A DNA stretch of 11,465 nt from an uncultured Clostridia bacterium (GCA_946535685.1 CAMNDR010000008.1:1-11465), one strand, 5' to 3'. Counted from the stretch's first letter, positions 1-7,497 are shown. A program made the numbers and translations. Notes: generated from the letters alone by a model not told the origin.

Positions 1-1
1 G

Positions 2-862
2 CCCGTACCGGATCCCTTTGCAGGGGCGGGCGGATTTGGCGGCTTCGGCAGCATCCCTGCGGAGATGATCCGCCAGGAAGCGTCCGCAGCACCCGCAGAG
101 CCAGAGCCTGCAGCAGAGCCAGAGCCTGCAGCAGAGCCAGAGCCGGAAGCGCCCGCAGCAACTGAGCCCGTGGCAGAGCCGGAACCGGCGCCTGCGCCTG
201 CGGTGATCGTGCCGGAGGAGCCGGAAGCGCTGGACGATGACCTGTTTGATGCACCGGAAGCACCGCAGCAGTCCGGAATGTTCAGTGACATGCAGATCAG
301 CTTTGATACGCCTGCACAGCCGTTTGCGCCTGCGCAGCCGGAGGAACAGATCCAGCCGGCCGCAGAAATGGTGGACGAGGACGAATTCACAGCGCCTTCT
401 GCGCCTTCTGCGCCTGTCTATCCGTCGTGGATGAGCGGGCAGGAAAAGAGCGTTTCGCTGTATGATCCCGATGAGCTTGAGGCAGTGCTCCCGGAGACGG
501 AATACTGCACCGTGCTGCCGAATCCGGATGACCAGACCCGTGATGCGGCCTGGATCGCAGCATGTACACAGCTTTATCCTGCATCGGATGCCGAGCTGTT
601 CAAGAGCCTGAGAGCGTGTATTGCGGCCAAGGATAAAGTCTACAGCGGCCCGAAGGTCGTACTGATGAACAAGAGCTGGACAACGGCGGAGATCCTGGAT
701 CATCCTGCTGTACAGCAGCATCTGCAGCAGAGTGCAAAGCCGATCTGGGAGGAAACGCTCCGGATGTGCGATGGCACGGAAACACCGGAATGGGTCAGAA
801 GCGTCTGGATGATGCGGCTCGTGGAGCGTGCTGCGGATTACTTTACGATCAGTGTAAGCTGA
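2..862 (+). CDS. Pro/Ala/Glu-rich protein with Trp/Cys-containing C-terminal region, 5' partial
   Basis: The reading frame is open from the first complete codon at base 2, so the gene starts upstream of the window; the ATG at 65 is probably internal. The visible 286 residues begin with a short Gly/Phe-rich stretch, followed by a low-complexity Pro/Ala/Glu segment (roughly residues 28-75) containing tandem AEPEPA units, then an acidic linker. From about residue 150 to the end lies a more complex, apparently folded and mostly helical region with six Trp and four Cys. No membrane segment or signal peptide is visible in this part. I do not recognise the C-terminal region, and it lacks the NPY/YRL domain of the next three genes. 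The stop is 25 bases before the next gene, consistent with an operon. Coding status is well supported; function is unknown. Confidence 0.85.
   Translation, partial: PVPDPFAGAGGFGGFGSIPAEMIRQEASAAPAEPEPAAEPEPAAEPEPEAPAATEPVAEPEPAPAPAVIVPEEPEALDDDLFDAPEAPQQSGMFSDMQISFDTPAQPFAPAQPEEQIQPAAEMVDEDEFTAPSAPSAPVYPSWMSGQEKSVSLYDPDELEAVLPETEYCTVLPNPDDQTRDAAWIAACTQLYPASDAELFKSLRACIAAKDKVYSGPKVVLMNKSWTTAEILDHPAVQQHLQQSAKPIWEETLRMCDGTETPEWVRSVWMMRLVERAADYFTISVS
95..146 (+). repeat. 18-bp in-frame tandem repeat, about 2.9 copies
   Basis: The unit gcagagccagagcctgca occurs at 95-112 and 113-130 without mismatch, and again over its first 14 bases from 131. It encodes the repeating hexapeptide AEPEPA in the Pro/Ala/Glu linker of the first gene. 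The length is a multiple of three, so copy-number change would keep the frame and only lengthen or shorten the linker. Diverged versions of the same peptide follow near 173-200. Confidence 0.9.
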
Positions 863-876
863 TGGAAAATGGTTGC

Positions 877-883
877 GGGAGGA
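877..883 (+). promoter_or_regulatory. Ribosome binding site that sets the start of the second gene
   Basis: GGGAGGA lies 5 bases before the ATG at 888 and 8 bases before a second in-frame ATG at 891. An upstream in-frame TTG at 873 overlaps the position of this site and is therefore an unlikely start. Either ATG is possible; they differ by one methionine. Confidence 0.75.
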
Positions 884-887
884 TGCA

Positions 888-2426
888 ATGATGGCGAACT
901 ATGAATTTAAGTATACTGCTGCCGGCACTGCGACAGGTGTCAAGGCAGGGCCGACGGCACTCGGTGATCTTGAAAAGCTCACGAAGATCGCGGATTTTAC
1001 CGATGCGGACAGCGGTGTACGGTTCTTTCATGACGGAAACGGAACGCTGTATTACGTGATGCTCGATGCAGAGCAGCAGGTGATCGCAGCAGACGGCCAG
1101 GCGGATCTGCGCGTGGCAAGAGAGGGCCTGGAGCTGAATGACGGCGATGTATGTTCGATCTTCAGCGAGGGTGCAACGCTCCAGATATCCTATCCGGGAC
1201 ATGAACGGGAATCGCTCGGCAGTGATTTTTCACTGGATAACGGCGATGTTCAGGTGCTGGATGCCGGAGAAACCAAGGCAGCGCCGGAGTCGGAATCTGC
1301 TGCTGAGACTGAGGCAGAAGATACCGAGACAGCCGGAACAGAGCCGGCAGAGGAATCCGCAGCGGAGGAGAGTGAAGACATGCCTGTAGATGCTGCAGAT
1401 CTGATGGGTGCTGCAACGGAAGCACCGAATCTGATCGCAACGGCTGCGCCTGCACAGGAGGATGCGCAGGAGGAGATCGTGACAGAGGCCGTGACCGAGA
1501 TTCCGGCCGCAGTACCGGAGGGCGGCGGAAACGGTGTTCTCGTCTGGGCGATCTGTGCAACGGCAGCAGCGGTCGGGCTGGGCGTGCTGTGTGCCTATTT
1601 CGCCAAGAAGGTCGGCGACAGCACAAAGAGCCGCAAGCTCAAGGATACTGAGCTCAAGTCGCTGCAGCGCAGTGTGGAGGACAAGACAACTGCCTATACC
1701 AAGGGACAGGAGCGGATCCGTGAGCTGGAAAACCAGCTTGCCGATGCCCATGCGCAGGTGGATGATCTGCGGGATCAGGCAAAGACCTCTGCGGCGGCTG
1801 CTGCCAGTGAGCTGGAGCGCCTGGAGAGCCGTCCTTCTGAGGAGGCATTCGAGGAGGCCAACCAGAGAGCCGATAAGCTGCAGCAGGAGTATGATGCGCT
1901 TTATGTGAAAGCACGCACGCTGATGCGTGAAAACGAACAGTATGCAGCCCGGATCCGTGAGCTGGAGCAGGGAGCTCCTGCAGCGGCGGCACCGGCCGGG
2001 AATGCCGCTGCAGCGTCAGAGACAGCAGCGCCGGGTACCGGTGCGGCGCAGGGACCGGATGCCTTCCGGATCAGCACCTCTGAGGAGGAGCTTGCGAAGT
2101 ATTCCGATCAGGTGTTCGCAGCGCCGGCAAGCACGATGACGGCTGAGGATACCGTGCTCAACAAGGCACCGTTCCGCAGGGCTTCTCTGGTCGTGCTGGG
2201 CGGCAGAGCCTACCTCAACCCGTATTTCTTCCGTGCGCTCAGCGAAGGCATGGAGAATTATACCAACCTTGCAGGGCTTGGAGGCGTGTTCGAGATGGAG
2301 GGACTTGGCAGCTCGGCTGTGAAGTACCGCCTGAGCGAGATCGTCCCGGCCAACGTCAGCTACGATGCGGCAACGGATTCCTATCACGTTGTGCAGCGCG
2401 GCAAGCTGGTGCTTCGCATCGGCTGA
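888..2426 (+). CDS. Single-pass membrane coiled-coil protein with C-terminal NPY/YRL domain
   Basis: This 512-residue protein is unrecognised as a whole. Residues 1-125 form a compact, probably beta-rich domain of unknown family. Residues 128-215 are an acidic Ala/Glu/Thr linker ending in a Gly-rich turn. A hydrophobic membrane segment spans about 217-239 and is followed by a basic stretch (KK, then KSRKLK), so the positive-inside rule puts the C-terminal half in the cytoplasm and the N-terminal domain outside, although there is no signal peptide. Residues 253-361 are heptad-rich coiled coil, followed by an Ala/Pro/Gly linker. Residues 425-512 are a domain shared with the next two proteins: LNPYFFR at 443-449, then YRLSEIVPA and a terminal GKLVL. 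The shared domain and gene adjacency suggest a scaffold or docking role with those proteins; this is inference. Confidence 0.92.
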   Translation: MMANYEFKYTAAGTATGVKAGPTALGDLEKLTKIADFTDADSGVRFFHDGNGTLYYVMLDAEQQVIAADGQADLRVAREGLELNDGDVCSIFSEGATLQISYPGHERESLGSDFSLDNGDVQVLDAGETKAAPESESAAETEAEDTETAGTEPAEESAAEESEDMPVDAADLMGAATEAPNLIATAAPAQEDAQEEIVTEAVTEIPAAVPEGGGNGVLVWAICATAAAVGLGVLCAYFAKKVGDSTKSRKLKDTELKSLQRSVEDKTTAYTKGQERIRELENQLADAHAQVDDLRDQAKTSAAAAASELERLESRPSEEAFEEANQRADKLQQEYDALYVKARTLMRENEQYAARIRELEQGAPAAAAPAGNAAAASETAAPGTGAAQGPDAFRISTSEEELAKYSDQVFAAPASTMTAEDTVLNKAPFRRASLVVLGGRAYLNPYFFRALSEGMENYTNLAGLGGVFEMEGLGSSAVKYRLSEIVPANVSYDAATDSYHVVQRGKLVLRIG

Positions 2427-2450
2427 TGCATCACCATTTCCCGGAAGGCG

Positions 2451-2471
2451 GGTGCGCCGCTCTGGCGCACC
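2451..2471 (+). repeat. Perfect 8-bp GC-rich hairpin after the second gene
   Basis: GGTGCGCC and GGCGCACC flank the 5-base loop gctct, 25 bases after the stop codon of the second gene. There is no following U-run, so it could stabilise the 3' end of the upstream message or act as a weak or factor-assisted terminator rather than an efficient intrinsic one. Confidence 0.6.
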
Positions 2472-2485
2472 TGACCGGCCGGTCA
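2472..2485. repeat. 14-base perfect palindrome
   Basis: TGACCGGCCGGTCA is an uninterrupted perfect palindrome abutting the preceding hairpin. It could be an operator for a dimeric regulator or simply part of the RNA structure. The related string TGACCGG recurs in the gap before the lipoprotein gene at 7528-7534, but the right half is not conserved there. Confidence 0.55.
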
Positions 2486-2642
2486 TGAGAGAAAATCATA
2501 TTGTCTGTGAAGAAAGCGAATCTCCGGCAGTGTGCCGGCAATGAACATGAATATAACAGAGTGCTGCGGCATTCTGTAAGATAGCAGCCCGCCGGCGGTA
2601 AGGCGGACAGAATCCATTTCCATCACCCATGAAACGAAAAGG

Positions 2643-2664
2643 CTGCGGCAGCATGCTGCGGCAG
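2643..2664 (+). repeat. Duplicated CTGCGGCAG directly upstream of a ribosome binding site
   Basis: Two identical 9-base copies (2643-2651 and 2656-2664) flank the 4-base spacer catg. Each copy is itself a small inverted repeat (CTGC-G-GCAG), and their junction includes the 12-base palindrome GCAGCATGCTGC at 2648-2659. The Shine-Dalgarno sequence of the third gene starts at the next base, so folding here could affect translation initiation. Confidence 0.55.
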
Positions 2665-2671
2665 AAGGAGG
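2665..2671 (+). promoter_or_regulatory. Strong ribosome binding site deciding the start of the third gene
   Basis: AAGGAGG ends 5 bases before the ATG at 2677. An in-frame ATG 48 bases upstream (2629) would run through this site and lacks a comparable one, so 2677 is the chosen start. Confidence 0.85.
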
Positions 2672-2676
2672 ATACT

Positions 2677-4524
2677 ATGGCACAGGATCCAAAGCAATTT
2701 TTAGCAATGCTGGAAGCATGCGATGCCGAAAAGAAGTTCAACATCATCAAAACACTGCTGGATATGCTCGATAAGGGTACAACAGCGCAGCGGGAGCTGG
2801 AGCAGGTCAAGCCGCAGCTCCAGGTGTACAAGGCACAGGCGGAAAAGCTGGGCGATGAGATCGTCAATCTGAAGGTGCAGGCACAGCTCCAGGCGGCTGC
2901 AGGCGGCGATGCTGCCGTGCATGCAGAGAACGAAATGCTCCGCAAGGAGATCGAGCGCCTCAAGGCAGAGTCCGGGGATGCCTCCGCGTGGGAAGCGCAG
3001 AAGCAGAGCTATGAAAAGACGATCAGCGATCTGCAGCAGCAGCTTACGTTCCAGACCAAGCGGGCGGATGATCTTGCCACGGCACTGCAGGGCGAGCATG
3101 CGACCAGCGAGGGGCTTGCGGCACAGGTGCGCACGCTCAACGAACAGATGGGTGAGGGCGGCAATGCGCAGGCAGAGCTTGATGCCATGAAGAAGAAGCT
3201 CGATGCCAATATCGCTGCCAAGCGTGAGCTTGAGCAGAAGATCAAGGACAACGAGAAGACCGTCAAGGCGGCCGGCGGCTCCGAAAAGCGCATCGCTGAG
3301 CTGCAGGAGGAGCTCCACAAGAAGGATGTCGAGCTCAAGCAGCAGATCGCATCCGTGACCGAATGGCAGAGAACCGCTGCAGAGTGGGAGACCAAGTTCA
3401 GCAATATCCAGTCTGTTCTGGAGGCAGAGCATCAGATCAGTGCGCAGAAGCGGGCGATCCGGGATGCCAAGGCAACGAGCATGACGCTGCCCGGTCATTC
3501 CGTGACCATGCAGAGCGTCGGCGGCGTGATGGAAGCACCGAAGATCAACAGCGCCGGCGTTCCGTACATGAAGACCCCGCCCAAGGCTGCAGCAGCACAG
3601 GGCAGCGCTGCACAGCAGGAGGCACTGGATAAGGCCAGATTTGAGATCGCTGACCTCAAGAAGAAGCTCGAAAATGCCAGCCAGCGTCTTGAGGAGCTCA
3701 CCAAGCAGAAGAATGAGCTTTCCGCAAAGGTACAGGAAGGCCTGGGCAATCCGGAGCTTGAGGATGAGAATGCTGCGCTCAGACGCCAGGTCGAGGCACT
3801 CCAGAAGCAGGCCAGCGGGCTCGGTGAGCTTGATTCCCTCAGAACCGTGAATGCGACCCAGAAGGAACAGCTCGATCAGCTCAGCAAGGACAAGGCGGCG
3901 CTGGAACAGCAGATCAGGGAGCTCGGCGAAGAAATGAAGCGCTGCAAGACCGACAGCGCCGATTCCCAGAGCCTCAGAGAGGAAAACCAGAAGCTCCAGC
4001 GGAAGGTCACGGAGCTGGAGAAGGATATCGACGGCCTGAAAAAGCAGATCGCAGAGAAGGATGAGAAGCTCAAGGTCTTCCTCAGAGAAGAGGAAGCCAA
4101 GGAGAAGGCTGCCGAGGCAGCAAGAGCAGCGGCAAGTGAATCCTTCGAGATGCGCATGTCCACGCTGACATCCGAGGTCGAGAAGCATCAGGCAAAGTAT
4201 CTGACCACGAACAGCGGCTTTGAGGGACGCATCCGCATCAAGGGCAGTGCGCCGAGAAAGAAGGCCTACTTCGTGATGGTGGACAATCAGGTGTTCCCGA
4301 ATCCCTATCTGTTCCGGGATATGACCACCGGCAAGCAGAGCTATCATACGCTGCAGCAGCTCAAGACCCTGTTTGACGTGGAGGGCCTGGACAATGAAAA
4401 TATGACGTACCGTCTGGTATCGGTGGTACCGGCAGTGGTCTTTATTCCGGACGGTTCTTCCCCGGATGCGGACAACTATGAAATGAAGGAAAAAGGCAAG
4501 CTGAAGGTGGAGCACCAGATGTGA
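2677..4524 (+). CDS. Long soluble coiled-coil protein with C-terminal NPY/YRL domain
   Basis: This 615-residue protein has no signal peptide or membrane segment and is predicted to be cytoplasmic. A short helical start (residues 1-35) leads into a long Lys/Glu/Gln/Ala-rich coiled coil to about residue 257. A non-coiled break rich in Met, Pro, Gly and Ser spans about 259-310, and a second coiled coil runs from about 312 to 508. Residues 516-615 form the domain shared with both neighbours: PNPYLFR at 541-547, exactly 33 residues from PNPY to YRL (the same spacing as in the preceding protein), then YRLVSVVPA and a terminal GKLKV. Its general look resembles SMC- or myosin-like rods, but there is no ATPase domain and such similarity is compositional. 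I infer a filamentous or spacer scaffold for the membrane-anchored partners on each side. Confidence 0.93.
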   Translation: MAQDPKQFLAMLEACDAEKKFNIIKTLLDMLDKGTTAQRELEQVKPQLQVYKAQAEKLGDEIVNLKVQAQLQAAAGGDAAVHAENEMLRKEIERLKAESGDASAWEAQKQSYEKTISDLQQQLTFQTKRADDLATALQGEHATSEGLAAQVRTLNEQMGEGGNAQAELDAMKKKLDANIAAKRELEQKIKDNEKTVKAAGGSEKRIAELQEELHKKDVELKQQIASVTEWQRTAAEWETKFSNIQSVLEAEHQISAQKRAIRDAKATSMTLPGHSVTMQSVGGVMEAPKINSAGVPYMKTPPKAAAAQGSAAQQEALDKARFEIADLKKKLENASQRLEELTKQKNELSAKVQEGLGNPELEDENAALRRQVEALQKQASGLGELDSLRTVNATQKEQLDQLSKDKAALEQQIRELGEEMKRCKTDSADSQSLREENQKLQRKVTELEKDIDGLKKQIAEKDEKLKVFLREEEAKEKAAEAARAAASESFEMRMSTLTSEVEKHQAKYLTTNSGFEGRIRIKGSAPRKKAYFVMVDNQVFPNPYLFRDMTTGKQSYHTLQQLKTLFDVEGLDNENMTYRLVSVVPAVVFIPDGSSPDADNYEMKEKGKLKVEHQM

Positions 4525-4558
4525 TCCTGCAGCCTGCGGGAAGTCTGATGATTGAATG

Positions 4559-4565
4559 AAGAGGG
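4559..4565 (+). promoter_or_regulatory. Ribosome binding site deciding the start of the fourth gene
   Basis: AAGAGGG lies 7 bases before the ATG at 4573. An in-frame TTG at 4552 is upstream of this site and has none of its own; starting there would add seven polar residues before the membrane segment. Confidence 0.75.
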
Positions 4566-4572
4566 TGTGTGC

Positions 4573-5745
4573 ATGAATCCGATATTGATCGCAGTGATCA
4601 TTCTGCTGGTGGTGGCGGTAGCCGCCTGTGTGCTGATGGTGTTCAGCATCAAGGGCTATCATGAACAGTTCCGGAATATGAGCCGGCGCAACAGGCAGCT
4701 TGTGCAGCGGTGTACGGAGATCGAACAGGAGCTCAACCAGGAGCGGCAGCGGAAAAGTCCGATCACCGGGCGCTCCGATTCTGCCGAGCTCCAGGAGCTT
4801 CGCCGGCAGATCGCTACACTCAGCCGCAAGGCCGAGGAGGCAGAGCGTGTCCTGAGTGAGCGCAATCAGTACAAGGAACGCTGCCGCCGCCTGGAGGCAC
4901 AGCTTGAAGCGCAGCAGGAGGACGATGACACACAGATCGGGACATCGGTCGCAGAGGATCTGCAGATCGAGCTGAGCCGTGTGAAAACGGCCTATGGCAA
5001 GCTCCTGGAGGAGCATGAACAGCTCCAGCAGACGATCGGCAACGAAAAGGCGGTCGTTCTGGAAAAGGAATCGCTCTCTGCAGAGCTGTCCCGTGTCAAG
5101 GAGGAAAATGCACAGCTTCTCCGTGAGAAGAATCAGTTCGAGGAGGCACTTGGCCAGAGCACCGATGAGCAGACGGAAAAGCTCTCTGCAGAGCTGAGCC
5201 GCGTCAAGTATGCCTATGCGCAGCAGCTCCAGGAGCACGAGCGCCTGAAGGCAGCGTTCGATCAGGCCAAGGCCGAGATCGCAGCGCTGCGCGGAAAGCT
5301 GCAGGAGCGTGAGGCGGCTTTTCAGACTGCGGCCGCACAGCCTGCGGCACCGGCTGCTCCGGCGGAGAATACCGCCGAAGTACAGGACAAATATCTCGAA
5401 ATGGCGCTGGATCCGAGAAAGCTCGACAATGCCGGCAAGATCCGGTTCCTCAATGTACTCGTGATGCTCGACGGCACAGTGAAGCTGACCGGCTCGAACA
5501 ATATCCGGCTCTCGGAGCTGGCAATGCTCGAGGACGGCAAGGTGATCCCGAATCCGTATTTTTACAGACGGTTCGGTGCGGACGGCGAGCTTGGTGCTGA
5601 TATCCACAAGATGCAGCATGTAATGCAGTTTGCAGAGCCGGATTCGCTCCGCAGATACCGCCTTGAGGCGCTGCGCCCGGCGGTGGCGGAGGAGAACGGC
5701 GACTCCTACAGACTGGTACAGCCCGGTGAACTGATGCTCGGCTGA
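4573..5745 (+). CDS. N-terminally anchored coiled-coil protein with internal ELSRVK repeats and NPY/YRL domain
   Basis: This 390-residue protein begins with a membrane segment at about residues 4-26, followed by a basic stretch (SRRNRQL and nearby), predicting a cytoplasmic C-terminal body. Residues 30-250 are coiled coil containing three repeats headed by ELSRVK at residues 133, 171 and 207, 36-38 residues apart; the first and third also share an EHE(Q/R)L stretch. An Ala/Pro linker (about 255-268) precedes the C-terminal domain, roughly residues 300-390, which carries PNPYFYR at 326-332, YRLEALRPA 32 residues further on, and a terminal GELML. It is the most diverged of the three copies but keeps order and spacing. 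The N-terminal anchor resembles those of FtsL/EzrA-like or RmuC-like proteins only in layout. Its role is unknown; membrane scaffold is the inference. Confidence 0.93.
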   Translation: MNPILIAVIILLVVAVAACVLMVFSIKGYHEQFRNMSRRNRQLVQRCTEIEQELNQERQRKSPITGRSDSAELQELRRQIATLSRKAEEAERVLSERNQYKERCRRLEAQLEAQQEDDDTQIGTSVAEDLQIELSRVKTAYGKLLEEHEQLQQTIGNEKAVVLEKESLSAELSRVKEENAQLLREKNQFEEALGQSTDEQTEKLSAELSRVKYAYAQQLQEHERLKAAFDQAKAEIAALRGKLQEREAAFQTAAAQPAAPAAPAENTAEVQDKYLEMALDPRKLDNAGKIRFLNVLVMLDGTVKLTGSNNIRLSELAMLEDGKVIPNPYFYRRFGADGELGADIHKMQHVMQFAEPDSLRRYRLEALRPAVAEENGDSYRLVQPGELMLG

Positions 5746-5772
5746 TGTATGGCGTGAGAAAGGATTGGCAGA

Positions 5773-7482
5773 ATGGAAGATTTATTTGAGCGGACGTACC
5801 GCTATGCATCGGAGGATGCGGACGGCGACTGGGGCTATGACTGGCTGCCGCAAAGGTATGATCCGACGGATTTCGGCGGTATCGTGTCGCCGAAAAATCC
5901 GGTAGATGAGCGGAAGGTCTATGTCTATGAGTATCTCTACCGCAAGCAGGGACGTTCCCCCTCGGAAGCCGAGGAGGAAGCGATGCTGGCGGAAAAGGAG
6001 GAGATCGCCGGACGCATCCGGACACTGAACAAGGAGCGCTCGGAGTATACCTTCCGTGCGGATTACTGCGCAGTGAAGCGGATCATGGACGGCAAAGAGT
6101 GCATAGGCTATGATTTTGTGACACGCCAGCGCCCATTCATCACGTTTTCCGCCTATCTGAAAAAACCGGAGATCGCTGAACGCATGGAGCAGATCCGCAG
6201 CGGCACAGATGAGGAGGCTGAAAAGCTGCGGCATGCCTTCGTGACACGGCTGCTGCGGCATCTTGTGCTCGGACTGAAGGATATCTACCGTGTGGGCGGT
6301 GTGCATGGACACATCAATCCCGATCACATCTGGCTCGATGAAAAGGATCAGGCGAAAGAGCATTTCCTGCTCAGCTTTCCGGGCTACGGGTGCTTTCTGC
6401 ACTCCCGTGAGGATGACCGGGAGGCCATTGATGAATATGCGGCACCGGAGCTGTGCCTGAACGAGTCGCAGCCGTTTGATCTGCAGACGGATCTGTATGC
6501 GGTCGGGCTGCTGGTGTACCGTTTCCTGAACGGCGGGAACGCGCCGTTTGCGATGCCGCAGATCACGGCTGCTGAGGAGCATAAGCGCCGCCGTGCCGGC
6601 GATACAGAGATCCCGGCGCCAAAATTCGGAACAAGTGCGCTGAAATATATCGCCAGAAAGCTGCTGGCCTTTGAACGGGAAAACCGCTATGCGGATTTTG
6701 AGACGCTCGAAGCGGATATGCGCAAGCTCGACAACAAGGTCGTGGACTATAACCCGATGTCTGTTGTGACCGTCAGCAATGACCGCCTGGAAGCCATCAA
6801 GCGCATCAAGGCCGATAACCGTGCCCGTGCCGAAAAGCTCCAGCAGGAGCTGCAGGGCATTCTCAAGGAGCTGGACATCGACGAATCCGTCATCCGGGAA
6901 GACCTCCAGCAGAAGGGTGCGCAGAAGTTCAAGCTGCAGGATCAGCTCACCAAGATTGCTGAGGGCAGAAAGAAGATCCAGGCGGATATCCAGAAGGCAC
7001 AGGCGGACATCGACAATCCGCCCACAGTGCCGCTCCCGCCTGCACAGAGCCGCATCAAGACGGACTATGTGACGGCGATGTCGGCGACGCAGGATGAACG
7101 GGATGCCGAGGCGGAGCGTGAGGCAGAGCGCCAGCGCATCGCTGAGGAGGAAGCCCGTGCAAGACAGGCACAGCTCGATGCCCAGGCCGAGGAGCAGAGA
7201 CGCCTCGAAGAACAGCAGCGGGCTGCCGAGGAAGCAGAACGCCGGCGCCAGGAGGAAGAACGCCAGCGCAAGCAGGAAGAACTCCAGACAAAGATCTCGC
7301 AGGGCCGGGAGGGCCGCAGGGGCGTTGTCTGGTGGATCGTCGTGGGCATCCTGTCGGTTGCGGCAGTGGTGCTGACTTTGGTGACACTGGGCATGCTGCG
7401 GGATATCACAGGCTATTCTGCCGAGGCGGAGCCGGGCTATGAAACAGCCGAGCTTTGCATGACGGATCAGGCAGACACTTGA
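5773..7482 (+). CDS. Membrane-anchored pseudokinase with coiled coil and C-terminal membrane segment
   Basis: This 569-residue protein has a protein kinase-like fold over about residues 1-310, recognisable from its C-lobe: HGHINPDH at 178-185 aligns with HRDLKPEN, the APE motif is intact at 224-226, and D240 and G245 match the conserved DxxxxG of helix F. The catalytic Asp is His180, the catalytic-loop Lys and Asn are Asn182 and His185, and the DFG Asp is Ser201 (SFPG), so phosphotransfer is unlikely. Helical segments with Pro-rich breaks follow, then a strongly charged Glu/Arg/Gln coiled coil (about 440-510). A membrane segment at 518-542 follows RREGRRG-type basic residues, giving a cytoplasmic body and a short acidic outside tail. 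EssB of type VII secretion also pairs a pseudokinase with one membrane segment, but no closer match is visible. A ribosome binding site (AAAGGA, 5759-5764) supports the start, 27 bases after the previous stop. Confidence 0.92.
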   Translation: MEDLFERTYRYASEDADGDWGYDWLPQRYDPTDFGGIVSPKNPVDERKVYVYEYLYRKQGRSPSEAEEEAMLAEKEEIAGRIRTLNKERSEYTFRADYCAVKRIMDGKECIGYDFVTRQRPFITFSAYLKKPEIAERMEQIRSGTDEEAEKLRHAFVTRLLRHLVLGLKDIYRVGGVHGHINPDHIWLDEKDQAKEHFLLSFPGYGCFLHSREDDREAIDEYAAPELCLNESQPFDLQTDLYAVGLLVYRFLNGGNAPFAMPQITAAEEHKRRRAGDTEIPAPKFGTSALKYIARKLLAFERENRYADFETLEADMRKLDNKVVDYNPMSVVTVSNDRLEAIKRIKADNRARAEKLQQELQGILKELDIDESVIREDLQQKGAQKFKLQDQLTKIAEGRKKIQADIQKAQADIDNPPTVPLPPAQSRIKTDYVTAMSATQDERDAEAEREAERQRIAEEEARARQAQLDAQAEEQRRLEEQQRAAEEAERRRQEEERQRKQEELQTKISQGREGRRGVVWWIVVGILSVAAVVLTLVTLGMLRDITGYSAEAEPGYETAELCMTDQADT

Positions 7483-7497
7483 CCAACAGGATACAAA

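Larger units (their letters stand above)
2427..2676 (+). other. Structured 250-base intergenic region
   Basis: This is by far the longest gap in the block and no convincing gene lies in it. It contains a perfect 8-bp hairpin (2451-2458 with 2464-2471), a 14-base perfect palindrome (2472-2485), a 6-bp hairpin (2524-2529 with 2533-2538) and a duplicated CTGCGGCAG (2643-2651 and 2656-2664) just before the ribosome binding site. No U-run follows any hairpin, so none is a classical terminator. A TATAAC at 2552-2557 resembles a -10 box but has no good -35 partner. A regulatory leader or internal promoter region for the third gene is plausible but unproven. Confidence 0.5.

Noticed and set aside
65..862. 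ATG at 65 as the true start of the first gene.
   Set aside because: The same frame is open to the window edge with similar composition and no Shine-Dalgarno sequence precedes 65, so the gene is treated as truncated by the window.
2552..2557. TATAAC as a -10 promoter element for the third gene.
   Set aside because: No TTGACA-like hexamer lies 16-18 bases upstream and the extended -10 TG is misplaced by one base, so it is not strong enough to list as a promoter.
2677..4524. Possible SMC, MukB or Rad50-type protein.
   Set aside because: The similarity is only coiled-coil composition; there is no Walker A, Walker B or signature motif at either end.
2701..5619. A minus-strand open frame of over 950 codons antisense to two coiled-coil genes.
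   Set aside because: The Leu-rich translation is the complement of CAG/GAG/AAG-rich coiled-coil codons (CTG/CTC/CTT); no start signal or domain supports it.
7479..7484. TTGACC as a -35 element before the lipoprotein gene.
   Set aside because: It overlaps the pseudokinase stop codon, and the sequence 16-18 bases downstream is the GC-rich hairpin with no -10 match.
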